Part shown: piece by piece, positions 12,167 through 23,600 of the stretch | How the letters are laid out: the number at the start of each line of letters is the position of its first letter | Position numbering within the stretch: the stretch's first letter is position 1 | Notes under the pieces: generated by a model | Told to the model about the DNA's origin: nothing | Databases searched by the model: none | What the model saw: the letters and a program-made list of their open reading frames with translations, nothing else | Translations under genes and position numbers: made by a program | Origin: Stichopus chloronotus | Lineage: Eukaryota > Echinodermata > Holothuroidea > Aspidochirotida > Stichopodidae | Reading direction: 5' to 3' | Assembly: GCA_021234535.1 (NCBI GenBank) | Contig: CM037830.1 | Span: 14,315,116 to 14,379,115 of the forward strand | Length of the DNA: 64,000 nucleotides

Positions 12167-13569
12167 TTGACAAGGACACGTTTTCATTTATACCACCCAA
12201 CAGGACCCTCCTGTACCCATAGTCACTCTACAATGGGGTACCCCTGGGGTGTCGTTACTCATCCACCCCAAGCGTTTCCATGGCAAGCATTCTCCCATGG
12301 GTGCACAGTACAATATATAGCATACAGCTTCACTAGCCAAGTGACTACAATATCTCATCTAGCCCCTGTAGGGCGATGAGATAAAAAGACAACTTGGCGT
12401 TTGATTTACAGTGTATTTAGCCACACTACCAGATGATTATTGTGGGACATTCACCATGAAAATAGAAGGGTTCTTTGAGTTTGCTATGGTCTACGTCGTT
12501 CTTTGCACTTTGCCTTACTTATCATATTTCTGAAATAAAATATCATCATACCCTTGTCTGCGTATAATCTTGTTTGTGACAAAAAAAGGTTATATTAAGG
12601 TTTGTAACCAAAGAAAACTTTTAATCCAATGCCAGTATATCATGGTATTATGAAAAAACAAAACAATAGTAGAATATACCCTTTGTTCCTATAAGAACAG
12701 AAAATCTACTTTTATAAGGTATTGGTCAGGTCAACTTGAAGGTCAATTATGGCGGGGGTGCATGTTTCAAATCGAAGGAGGGGGGGGGGGGGGGTAATAA
12801 GCTTAACTGATGGCATCACCACTTACATGTTCGCTAGAAATGTGTCAAAATTAGTCTAAGCCGAGTTCCACCATCAGTTGGCACGAAGTGTACCAGAAAA
12901 TTTGTGAATATAATACCCCCTTCCTAGACTCGATATATAAATAAAATTTCATTTGGCGCTTGAATCTTTCAAATTATCATTATTCTGTTCTTCATTGGAA
13001 CTTTGAACAATCTTTCGCAACTGTCTTCACTGTAAACGCTGGGAAAGTTATAGCTGTCAGTAAAGAAAAAGAAAAACGCCTTTCGACTTTCAGGTGTTAT
13101 TCCTTAAGCCAAACCTCATATTTTATAACCAGCAAGGTAAAGATGAAAAAAGAAATAAATACACCCTTAACTACCACCTTATAGTACTAAACACCCTAAC
13201 ACACACAAAACTGAAATTGTCGAACCCCAAAAAGTTAATCTCATATTTTAGTTTAAGGAAAATTGTAGTTTCAGAAAAATGTATGACTGAAATATTCGTG
13301 TTTATCATATGCACTTAACTTACGTTGTTCTATAACCAACTTAATCTGTGGTCCTTTCAAATAAAGTTATCGAACGAAAAATAATGTCGTCAATACGATT
13401 GTTTAACCTAATTTCCTACAGGTGTGATGTTTACGATGTATTCACAAATTAACGTTGCTTTAGTTTTTACTGAAATCGCACTGGAGTGGGGGGGGGGGGG
13501 GGGGGGGAGGACGAGTGCCCGTAGGAGGACTAGACTAATATCGGTTGGAGTGAGGTGTGCAAGAATTTT
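12167..13569. other. Intergenic, no gene recognised
   Basis: AT-rich, with poly(G) runs at about 12780-12794 and 13487-13507. Short open frames only. Confidence 0.45.
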
Positions 13570-13639
13570 TTTTACTTTACCAACCCTTCAGATGGCAGGA
13601 TACGGCACTTACCTGATGTTCAAAGTTGCATGCACCAAG

Positions 13640-13810
13640 CCTTGAAATAGAGATCTCATGTTTACAATTTCTCAATTTATTAATAAGGATAAAGAATAAT
13701 CTTTGAAAAATAGTAATACATATCAAATGGGTTGAGATAATACAAGAATCGTGCATGGTATTCCCTCCCTTTTGTGAAAGTTTCAAATACTTAAGTACGG
13801 TGAGATGCAA
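13640..13810 (-). repeat. Dispersed repeat family R300, minus-strand copy
   Basis: On the minus strand this reads GATTCTTGTATTATCTCAACCC followed by ATTTGATATG and a TTTTTCAAAGATTATTC block. It continues to AGAGATCTCATGTTTAC reversed, matching the blocks at 5650-6150 and 20270-20370. Confidence 0.6.
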
Positions 13811-14924
13811 TCTGGTCAGTGCAACATTTGAGTATCAGAGAAAGCCGAATTAATACACTTTCTAGATTTGTCTTTTTAGATTAGCATGCCGAGTTTGTCA
13901 TGATTTATTTGCAACAGGTCACAAAAGTACAAACATTCAAACTTGGAAATGAAGTTGTAAGTTTATAGCTTTATGTCATTCTTATTTATTTCTGTTAGTT
14001 ATTTGATAATCATATGGCTAATTGCGTTACACACTTACAAAAAAATAAAAAAAAATAAAAACCTTGACAGTGTTTTGGTATTTCCGGACCGAGGTTTACT
14101 TCGAAAAGGTGGTGGGGAGGGGGGGGGGGTGGTATGGCTTGTGGTTGAGTTAGAGACAGTCCAGGATAAGAGGTATACGAGGAGTAGAGTCATCGGCCTT
14201 GGAAAATTTTTGTTTTTGTAAGTCTGTCTAGTGGCAAAATATTACTAGGCTTACATTTGATGATGAATTGAAGTGGATAGAACTCCAGAATTCCCAAGTT
14301 AAAAGTCATATTTTTAACTTTCAACTTCCTTCACCTGGGCCTCCTTGGGTCGGTGGCCGACTCCGTCCACTGCTCACGCGTCGGCACCTACACATTCAAG
14401 ATGGCAAATGGGCACATTCGTTGCAAGATATAACGCAATAACATAGTGCTGGCGTAATCACAGTGTTTGATGTTACCAGAACCCCTGTAGATGAAATGTA
14501 ACAATTAACCATACACCTAATACCCATCATAAAGGAGATGATTTTTATCAATAAATGTAATAATTTGACCACCCCACCATCAATGTAATAAAGATTCGGT
14601 CATTGAGACAGGACGTGTTCAACCGAATAGACCTTTCTGGTACAACTTGAGACTGTAAAAGGAGAACTTTAAGAATGGCAAACAATACAAAAAACTACGT
14701 CTTTAGTGTACAGGTGTGTATATACGTTATTCCTATCTCAACTTAGATCAGCAGATGTAATTGTGTGTATAGTGGTTACTACATCAGGAAAACCGTTGTA
14801 CAGTCTCCCAGATGGTGCTGATACTTCAAATATAGTTTTTCAGACAATGAGACGCCATTCGGTAGTACAATAAATTCCCGTTCAAGAAAATATGAAGTTT
14901 CTATTAATATACATTTTATTCACC
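13811..14924. other. Intergenic, no gene recognised
   Basis: Includes a G-rich tract near 14110-14131. No gene or complete mobile element was seen. Confidence 0.4.
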
Positions 14925-15055
14925 CGCAAGTCGCCATGTTGTTGCGGAATTACGTGTTCGTGACGTCACACATGCACCTGTACATGTCACGTAGTATTGC
15001 CGGTGCATGTGTCATGCATTTTCAAAATGGCGATACGCTGTACAACATCGTTTGA
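14925..15055. repeat. Inverted repeat with a CRE-like palindrome
   Basis: An 11-bp perfect stem, ACACATGCACC (14968-14978) and GGTGCATGTGT (15002-15012), encloses a 23-nt loop. A TGACGTCA palindrome sits at 14961-14968. Outer arms GCCATGTTGTTG and ATGGCGATACG are partly complementary. It could be the core of an old foldback element or a regulatory cluster, and no adjacent gene was recognised. Confidence 0.5.
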
Positions 15056-15149
15056 AGTTTTATTTGGAAAGAAGTTATTACGAAAACCAGAATGCAGAAG
15101 TGCATTGTGGTTTCGATGATCTATTTAAGAGAAATTTTTTTCTGAATCT

Positions 15150-15530
15150 GATATAATAGCATTAGCATGTGTCACATTTGTCACATTTTCACAATTTGAC
15201 CCCTGTTGACCCCAAATGACCTTTGACCTTCACAAAAACGATAGGGTTCCTCTACTCAACATGGTACAACTACATACAAAACATGAGATCTCTACAAGCT
15301 TCCTTTCTTGAGATATCGTGTTTTCAAGGTTTTCACAACTTGACCCCTGATGACCCCAAATGACCTTTGACCCCTACCATAAACAATAGGATTCTTCTTC
15401 TCAATATGGTACACCTACATACTAAATATGAGATGACTACAAGCTTCCTTTCTTGAGATATCGTGTTTTCAAGGTAGGGCGTCACGGACATAGATGTACA
15501 CACACACATACATACGCACACACATATGCA
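15150..15530 (-). repeat. Composite repeat: two ~146-bp monomers plus CA microsatellite
   Basis: Two monomers contain TTTGACCCCTG.TGACCCCAAATGACCTTTGACC and end CTTTCTTGAGATATCGTGTTTTCAAGGT. They are spaced about 146 bp apart. The second joins AGGGCGTCACGGACATAGATG and a (CA)n tract at 15498-15527. On the other strand each monomer reads GGTCAAAGGTCATTTGGGGTCA, an AGGTCA direct-repeat motif. Confidence 0.85.
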
Positions 15531-16238
15531 TGATTACAAAGGTTACGATTATCATCGAAACCAATACAACCAATACTGGTGACTGTTTGTAAAAAGATGT
15601 GCACTAAATGTAGGTTGAAACTGAAATACTACGGTTTCTCTTGATTGGAGACATGATACATTACTGATCTAATAGTACAGAGAAAAAGCCTGTGACACAT
15701 CCCCCTGTTATGATGTCATATTCACGTAAACAATGCTCTTAATTGCATTCATAAAACCACAATGAATTTGTGCATTCTGGTCAAGTGGTATAAAAGCAAC
15801 CAAAGTTGTGTGATTTGCACCAAGTTCATGTGAGAATTGGCTGTGATTTAAGGTATGTTCATATATACTTGGTAAGAATCCTCAACCTATATTGGCCGAT
15901 TACAGTCAGGTGACCATTTATTCTGCCATAGGTAATATCAATTTTAGAGTAAACCGGCCGATGAACACAGCAAAACCGTACATCAACAGTGTTTTCTAGT
16001 CTGCTCCCTAGGTAAGTCCTCCGGAACAGTAAAAAAGATACACGTACACTGAACCACGGTATTCTCCCACCATATATGGACCGGCGCTGAGTAGTAAACA
16101 GCGCTAAGTAGTGTACTAGGTGAAAACTAAAACGCATCATGCCATATTGTTGCTGTGCTATTGTTATTATCCTATCCCTATACGAAGTATACAGGAGGAG
16201 ATATTGTACTTACTTGAGCGGTTAAAGTCGCCAAAATG

Positions 16239-16463
16239 ACACTAAAAACTGTAAATTTAAATGAAATTAAAGTTTACAAAACAAGGAAACTTCTGTAATT
16301 CAATTTTACAGTGGACATTTGTAAACTAATTTACGTACAAAAAATGTAAAAACATAGCTTCGGTGTTATTTCATGATTACAGTCAAGCTGTAAAAAAAGT
16401 ATTTGTTTGATAATAAATTGCCATGAAAATTGGGTAAATTTACAGAAACATTTTTAACAGTGT
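16239..16463. mobile_element. MITE-like element with imperfect terminal inverted repeats
   Basis: Begins ACACTAAAAACTGTAAATTTAA and ends TAAATTTACAGAAACATTTTTAACAGTGT, which are imperfect inverted copies. It is about 225 bp, AT-rich and non-coding. No clear target-site duplication could be fixed. The segment just before it (16185-16238, ending CTTGAGCGGTTAAAGTCGCCAAAATGACACT) is repeated at 62283-62340. Confidence 0.5.
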
Positions 16464-16579
16464 GGATCTTGTGAAATGTTGACAAACAGAAGGCCGCTCT
16501 AGCCTAAGTATTACATGTACGTAAACACATGTATAACCTCAACAAAGCTTGAAGTTATACCACAATCTCGGTGTAAGGT

Positions 16580-17040
16580 GATGGAACAATTTCAGTGTGG
16601 CAGTGATTGCGTACGCACTAGGCGAAAAGTAGAACGATGAAAATTTGATGTCCAAAAGTTCAGTAGCCATATTTTCTTCAGTAGCCATAAATGTCTTTTA
16701 ATTGCACCATTCAGACAATTTTGGAAAATAAGCAGTTTCAGTTGTTAACTTCTGCGAGATAACTTCAAATTATCGTAAAAACAACGCAACAAGTGTAAAA
16801 TATGATAATGTAATGGTTGAGAATTTTCATTCAGCTTTACGACTTGCTTTATTCTTTGAACAAGCCAGTGCAGCCAATGAGAAATAGTAATAAATATTCA
16901 GTTTGTCGGAACAGTTTACTGCCAACTTGGCAACGAGGATGTAAGTTGGTAGTTTATATGAAAATACCGTATTATGTTTCACAGAAATACTACAATTCCC
17001 AAAACTCCTCAAGAAGCTACCACTGGAGTTGTATGTTTTT
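16580..17040 (+). repeat. Interspersed repeat, inverted partner at 39420-39870
   Basis: Blocks GTGATTGCGTACGCACTAGG, AATTGCACCATTCAGACAAT, ATAATGTAATGGTTGAGA.TTTTCATTCA, GAACAAGCCA and AAATACTACAATTCCC occur here in order. They reappear in the same order on the minus strand at 39870 down to 39490. The two diverged copies are about 440 bp. Open frames over it (about 60-80 aa on either strand) have no recognisable domain. Confidence 0.7.
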
Positions 17041-17560
17041 GATACATCAGTGAGACCCGTGTTGTTGCATACCGTAACCCTTTATGCAAGCTTGGTCTAC
17101 TTCTCATTATAACAACCATTGATTTTCAAACATGGATTCTTTTGTCACCGTTTTTATACGCCGTTTCCGTTGCTCTTCACGGTGGTAACTGTTAGTTTCG
17201 TTCGCAGAATGACGTATTCTGTCCATGGATAAACTCTCGACGTGTACATTTAAAAATAAAGAAAAAATTATGATCAAACGTTATCTTACTCTTCTAGTTT
17301 TTTGTACAAACAACCCCCCCCCCCCCCTCCTTTAAGCCAAAGAACAATGGAGTACAATATTTCTTCCCTGTAACGTAAGATTTTTTTTCTATTAACTTGT
17401 AATAATATCTTACTTTTTGTAACCGAGGTAACCATACACCGGTCCCGGATAAATAGGATATCATAAACCTTTTCGCAGCATATCGCTGGGCAGATTATGG
17501 GCAATAAAAGGTTGACGCAGCGGTTGTAGATTACCAGTCTTACTGAAACTTCCATGAAGT

Positions 17561-17677
17561 ATGAATTTCATTTCGCTAATAGCACTCGCTCTCTGTTGTT
17601 ATGGTGTCGCAAAGGCCGACGCGACACATGAAGATGACCGCTTCTTGCTTTCAGCTGGAGATTTGACATTGCACGCG
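17561..17677 (+). CDS. Gene A exon 1: signal peptide
   Basis: 39 codons: [20 protein letters not shown] followed by an acidic [19 protein letters not shown] segment. The hydrophobic core [15 protein letters not shown] with cleavage near A-K-A/D is a good signal peptide. The exon ends in phase 0 at GCG|GTGAGA. The start was chosen because it is the first ATG in the frame that gives a signal peptide; an ATG seven bases upstream is out of frame. It does not resemble exon 1 of genes B and C, so the N-terminus of A has a separate origin or has diverged strongly. Confidence 0.75.
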
Positions 17678-20600
17678 GTGAGACAGTTTCTCATTATCAT
17701 ATTGTTAATTAAGTGCAGCCTCTTTACAATCATTATCAACAACATAATTAAATGAATGCGAGACCGTTTTTCAATCTGTCTGAAAAAAAAAAAAAAAACG
17801 TCTTGTAATTGTACGTGTGACCACTTAGTGTTATAAAAAAAAATGTAGAGTTGTCAGTGGTCACGTTTGTAACAGGGGATTAACTCCCTCTTTGTAAATG
17901 TTTCTCCCTGACTCCTCGTGGTCGCCTTTTATCAGCTAATTCATCAGAAATATATTGTAAAATGCCGATGTAGATTAGACATCGTAGGTAACTCTCATGA
18001 ATATTCACTACACATATATGTAGAACGATCGGTAAAATCGTAAGGTCTTCCTTAGTGTTATTAAGTTCATACGTACGAGCGAGCCCTACCTAGCCTACAT
18101 GGAAACGGTCCATACGTGCTCGTATGTGCGTGCGGATCGTCGTGGGTGTTCATGCGTGTTTATTTACGTCGTACGTGCATACGTACATGCGTGCGCGCGC
18201 GCCTTCGTGCGTCTGTTAGTACGTGGCCTACGTAGGTGCGTGTGGGTGGGTACGGTGTACACATACGTATGTATGTGAGCTGCGTGTTAGCTGTGCTGTT
18301 GCCTAGTGATTTTAGTAGTCGACTATCAGTGTCGTTGTGATTAGCCTGTTATTGCTAGTTAGTTGGCCACACCCACTGGTAGGGAGTGATATATCCACTT
18401 GGATCACTTGCATTTCATAGACAACCCCCCCCCTCCCTGTAGCCAATAGAAATAAGGGATTACTTTACTAAGGGATTACTTTACTTGTTTACTTGGTATA
18501 AATATCAGCGTATCCTTGTTATTTTGTGTGTCTTATCCTGCCCTGGATGTGATTATACATCGCATCGCCAATCCGAAACTCATGTTGTGTCTTATTTCCA
18601 AGAGTTAAGTTCAGGCCTTAACAACGGATTCCCCATCACCTTCACCCTCCTCGGCACGCTACAATATGTTAGGTCAGCCCGTGTTGAACTGTTAAACAAT
18701 CGACGATTCAAAATCACGTGACTCATCCAACTGGCTCTCATGGAGGTCAATATGCATGAACTAATACATGTGTATCAGCCTGCCTCTTGTGTTTGCTTTT
18801 CAAAAAAAAAATACAATTTTGTTAAAATTGGAATATATTTTCCACAACCAAATCCAGCACACAGATTGTATCATTTTGCAGTCAAAAGCTTTCAAGGGGG
18901 ACACCATCTTCGTCTTAAATGGATACTTGCCCAAATTCTAGTTGCACCCATCAAACGCTGCTCACGCCATTGTGTATGATGTCCTGTTGTTTGAGACCAT
19001 TAAAAGTTGCAGCAGCATAGCAGCAAGTCTGAATGTAGTCCGGAGATTTGTTCATGGGAAAGTGAACAGAATGAAACGGTACATCGGGGTCAGGACCGTC
19101 ACGACCAGGAGGAAGGGGGTTGCGCCTCACCTCCAAAAAGTTGTCAGAGCGACACTAGTCGGAAAATCTGCAGTCTAGCACAATTTATGACTAAAAAGAT
19201 GACAGTTATTGCACTAGATTTCATCTAAGGGTAGGTAGTATAGGAAAAATTTATCAAATTGGAGATGAGGAACAACCACCACCTCCCAAGCCAACCATCA
19301 CCCATCTCATGCAATCCTCCTATCAAAATGCTGTACTGACATTTTTATCATCGGGCTTTCTATCATTTCCAAAGTTATCATTGCAAGAACAAGCTTTATA
19401 CTTTGTTATGCAAGCATCGACGGTTGAAGCAAACTAAAAAAAAAATCACCAGAAAGTAAAAATTGTTGTAATAACGTTACTGGAACTATGATTTCTCTGA
19501 AACAAAAGAAAAATGATTGCAATAAATGCAAAATATTGCACCAGATTTTGTTTAAGGTTACCTGGTGTAGTTGAAAATTCCTCAAGAAAGAAAGTGTTAT
19601 CTTTAGAAAGTAATAAAACTGTTGAATTAGCTTTTCTTTAAATGACGATAAGAGCATAACTATTCTAGGTTAGGGCAATACAAATTATTACCATTTTCCA
19701 TAGAAATGTCTTTACCGATGACTGAGAAACTGCAGACATAAGATCCCTATTTCAAGGCTGGGTACATGCAACTCAAGTGCAATTGTAAAGTGTCGTTCCC
19801 TGCCATTGGGGGGTTTTGAAAATTCTAAATTTTCTTGTGCGCTCTATGCCGACAAATGGTGGCGCTCCCCTTAGATAGCAATCGTCAATGTGTTCAACAA
19901 AAATATTCGGCACGTACTCAAAGACAAAATTAAAAGAAAATGCTAAGTTCATTGTGATTCTTCTATCACCCCACAACATTATATATGTATCACCATTTTT
20001 AATAGATTGATTTTCTTTTCACATGAATTGACAAATTGCAGACGTAACATCCATATTTCAATGCTAGGTACATTCAGCTCAGGTACACCCGGAAGAGCCG
20101 CTTCCTGCAATCTGTGGGTTCTTAAAAGCCAAAATTTTCTTGTACGCTCCCCGCCAACCATTGGTGGCGCTTAGATAGTAATCCCGCTAATTAGTTACAT
20201 ACATAATTCGGACAGTCACAGAAGTATCTGCCAAGTACTCAAAGAAAAAATATCGAAGACTATTCATTACGATTCTTGTATCACCTCAGCCCACCTGATA
20301 TGTGTAACCATTTTTCATAGATTAATTTTTCCTTTCACATGAATTAAGGCATTGCAGACATAAAAACCATTTTTAAAAGATGGGTACATGCAACTTAAGG
20401 ACACCCGTGAAATGCCCTTTTCTGGCATCGTGGGGGCTTGAAAAGTCAAAAGGTTGCCAACAAACGGTCGCTTAGATAGTCCTGCCGATACTCAGCCCCT
20501 CCCCTTCCCAAACTTATTTTTGTTTCACCGAGCATGATAACGCCCTTTTCGTGAAGACTGCACCCCTTTAATCCTTCACCCCTCCTGAGAAGGTTTTTCT

Positions 20601-23600
20601 CGATTCTGAGACTATTGGGGTGGGGTCTCCACTAAGTTGGAAAAAAAAACACCCAGCCAGTCTGAATTTTGACTTTCACACCCCCTAAAGATGTGACCCC
20701 AGCCTGAAGCCAGTGTTAGTAATAGTTCCTGACTGTTGCTCTGCAGTACCCTCCCTCCTAATTGCAGGGTCTCTTAAGTAGAAGGAAAATGTATGTGTCT
20801 TAATTGATCACCATTCCTATCGTAAAGAATTGAAAATTGGTAATTGAAGTAGACTCTGATCACTGATCAATGACCAATTCCCCCTCCCCCACCCTTAAAA
20901 AATAAATGGGGCTTTTGAAATATTTTTTGGAAAATATGTAATTGAGGGATTGAGAGATTTCACTTATTACTACTGACAAGCGATAAAATAAAACATGCTC
21001 TGCAACGCTGTTTATTTCACAGAAAAGGATGATGGTAGTTGTTTCAAAACACACATTCGGATCTACAGAGTTATTTTTCATCCATTATGTCCTCTCTTCT
21101 TAACTTGGATTATCTTGGAAGTCGTGTGGCAGTTTCCTGTTTAAAAGTTGGTATATGATATCTTTTTTAAAATGGGGAAGGGGGGCTGAACGGGTTACTT
21201 TTGTACAGTGTAGAGGGTCAGTGTCGTATCAAATTTTAAATTTGGAAAAGGGTTTCCTTGCAGTGTCGTTAAGATGGCGTAGCTATCTTGGTCAATCACC
21301 ATACACGGGCCTATGATATACTCATTGCGAGAGCCATACAGTGGGTCCCTGATAATAAAACCTCACACACACATATCATTATCATTTATGCAACCACACA
21401 TTTGCATTGGTTTCACTTTTTCATAACCACCGACAGGGACCCCCTGGAGAGCGAGGCCTTCCAGGACGAGACGGACACGACGGTATTGTTGGAGCACCTG
21501 GTCCGAGTGGTCCACCTGGACCACCTGGTGCCCCGGGTGCACCTGGGAGAGATGGACGTGATGCTGTTGGTAGGATTTAAAGTTTCTGTTTTACAGTCTA
21601 TGATAAGACAGTACAATAACGGAGCTAATAATAGAGTTTATTGTAGGTGATAACGAATTTGCATACGGATTTGCATACTTATGATTGGTTAGTTGATCAC
21701 TGAAGCGTTGACACCAACCATGGCTACTCACTGGTGTTCGTGCAATCGTTCTATCGACATGGACGTCGATAGAACAGGACGTCCAGGACGTCCGCCACCG
21801 GTATAGCTCTAACAAGACTGTAACCCCAACCGCCCCCCCCCCCCCCACCGTGTTTGACAATAGGCCTACTACCAAACATCACACGCGAAGAGCGCGTAGT
21901 AGAGTGCGAATTTAGATATCCCGCCCGGTAGCATCACCAGTTTCAAGACAGATGCCCATACTCCTTAATTTTAGCTAAAAAAAAAGCTGGGGAGGGGGTA
22001 ACCTTATCAAAAGTTTTCTGAAAATCCAGAAAAAACAGCATCAACATACTTCTGCCTATCCAATGGACTAGTAACATCTCCCATGGACTCAAAAATATTG
22101 GTGAGGCAGAACTGTTTGAGACAAAAGTCATGTTGAGACATTCTGATTAATGAATAACTACTGAAGAAACTAACCAAAGACTTGTGAACAATAGATTCCA
22201 TGACCTTACAAACAACACTAGTGAGACTGACATCCCTGAAATTACAAGGCTGTGACTCATCTCCCTTCTTGAAAATTAGGGGTGATGTTAGCACACCTCC
22301 AGTCCTCAGGAACATAACCTTCAACCATAAATGTATTAAAGACATTGTCAGTGGAACACAGAATGATGAACAAATGACCTCAACAAAACTGGATAGATTA
22401 CATCTGGGCCAGGGGCTTTAGGAATATTGAGAGAAATTCTTTTACATCACTAGAAAATAAGACAGGAGTCCAAATTTGGGGAAACACCCTCACCAATGGC
22501 ACTAGGGAGATTTTACAAATTTTCTTGCGTAAAAACTGACACAAAATAATCGTTAAGAAGTTTCGCAAGATCTCCCTTGTCAGTAACTACGTTATCTGCA
22601 TTAGGAGCCCTACACAGAGACACAACATTGTAGGCCTACTTAACCTTCTGCATAGACCTGTAACATAAGAGAAGAATGCCTTCGGGTTGTTCTTAATATT
22701 ATCAGCGATACTCTATTCGAAATTCAGTTTAGCTTTAGAGATCGACCATTTCATGGTTCACCTTATCACGATCCAGCACCCCCTCTTAATGAGGGGTGCT
22801 GGATAGAAATAGTCGACCAGAAAAAAATATTGCATTAGCCAACCGACCTATCCCACTTAAGGGACTAGTTTTGTTCCTCCAACTTATCGCTACGAAAAAA
22901 AAAAAAAAAACTAACGTCCGCAAATTCCTTCAAACTCCGTAGAAATCCAAATCAAATTTTATTTGCTAAGCTATAAGACGATCGGCTGAAGCAGGGCAAG
23001 AGGAAGACTGCTACCAACTAATGAACGATTTGAGTTATTGAGCATCGCCTACTTAGATCAATGGCTGCTAATACCCATCAATATTTAGCCTCTCGCCTTT
23101 GGGCTCTGTGAAAGGAATAAATGTTTGGCTATCGCGGTCAGGTGTCAGCCACATTGGGATGGCAGTCACAGAGGTGCTACGCAGGCTGCAACTGAGCCTA
23201 GCCTCTGCGACAATTGACTTAAAGACAAAAATTCATCACCCCAGATAGTTTCAATTCTCCCAACTACTTTCGTCTAGTCCCTCCCACAGCCTGTCTAAAA
23301 TTGTGTAATCAAAACAATAGACCCCTGTGTACACTGTGTAATATGAGCTACGCTCCATCTTTCGAATTTGCTGTCAATCATAGAGTAGAACCAGTTAAGA
23401 ATTCTGCTATCTGGAAGGCAAAAATATAGCTAGTGTGATGAGTTACTGCCTTTAAAAGGCAAGTCCGAAACTTCCTTCTAAGGTGAAGAAAGCTGATATC
23501 ATCCCCAGTGCCGGCTACCTTCCAAAGACCCTGTGAATTAATCCTTACTTCATTATCACTCCTTAATACTTCATTAATTTTTATCTAGACGAATCTACAC

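Noticed and set aside
12014..12379. 121-aa frame rich in His-Thr
   Set aside because: Produced by the CA microsatellite and the adjoining repeat.
21288..21650. 120-aa frame overlapping the collagen exon, and the minus-strand frame at 21413-21616
   Set aside because: Both are shadows of the Gly-X-Y codons in other frames.
22007..22345. Independent 112-aa minus-strand gene
   Set aside because: It contains [20 protein letters not shown], and a neighbouring frame holds [11 protein letters not shown]. It is a frameshifted LINE reverse transcriptase fragment, not a host gene.
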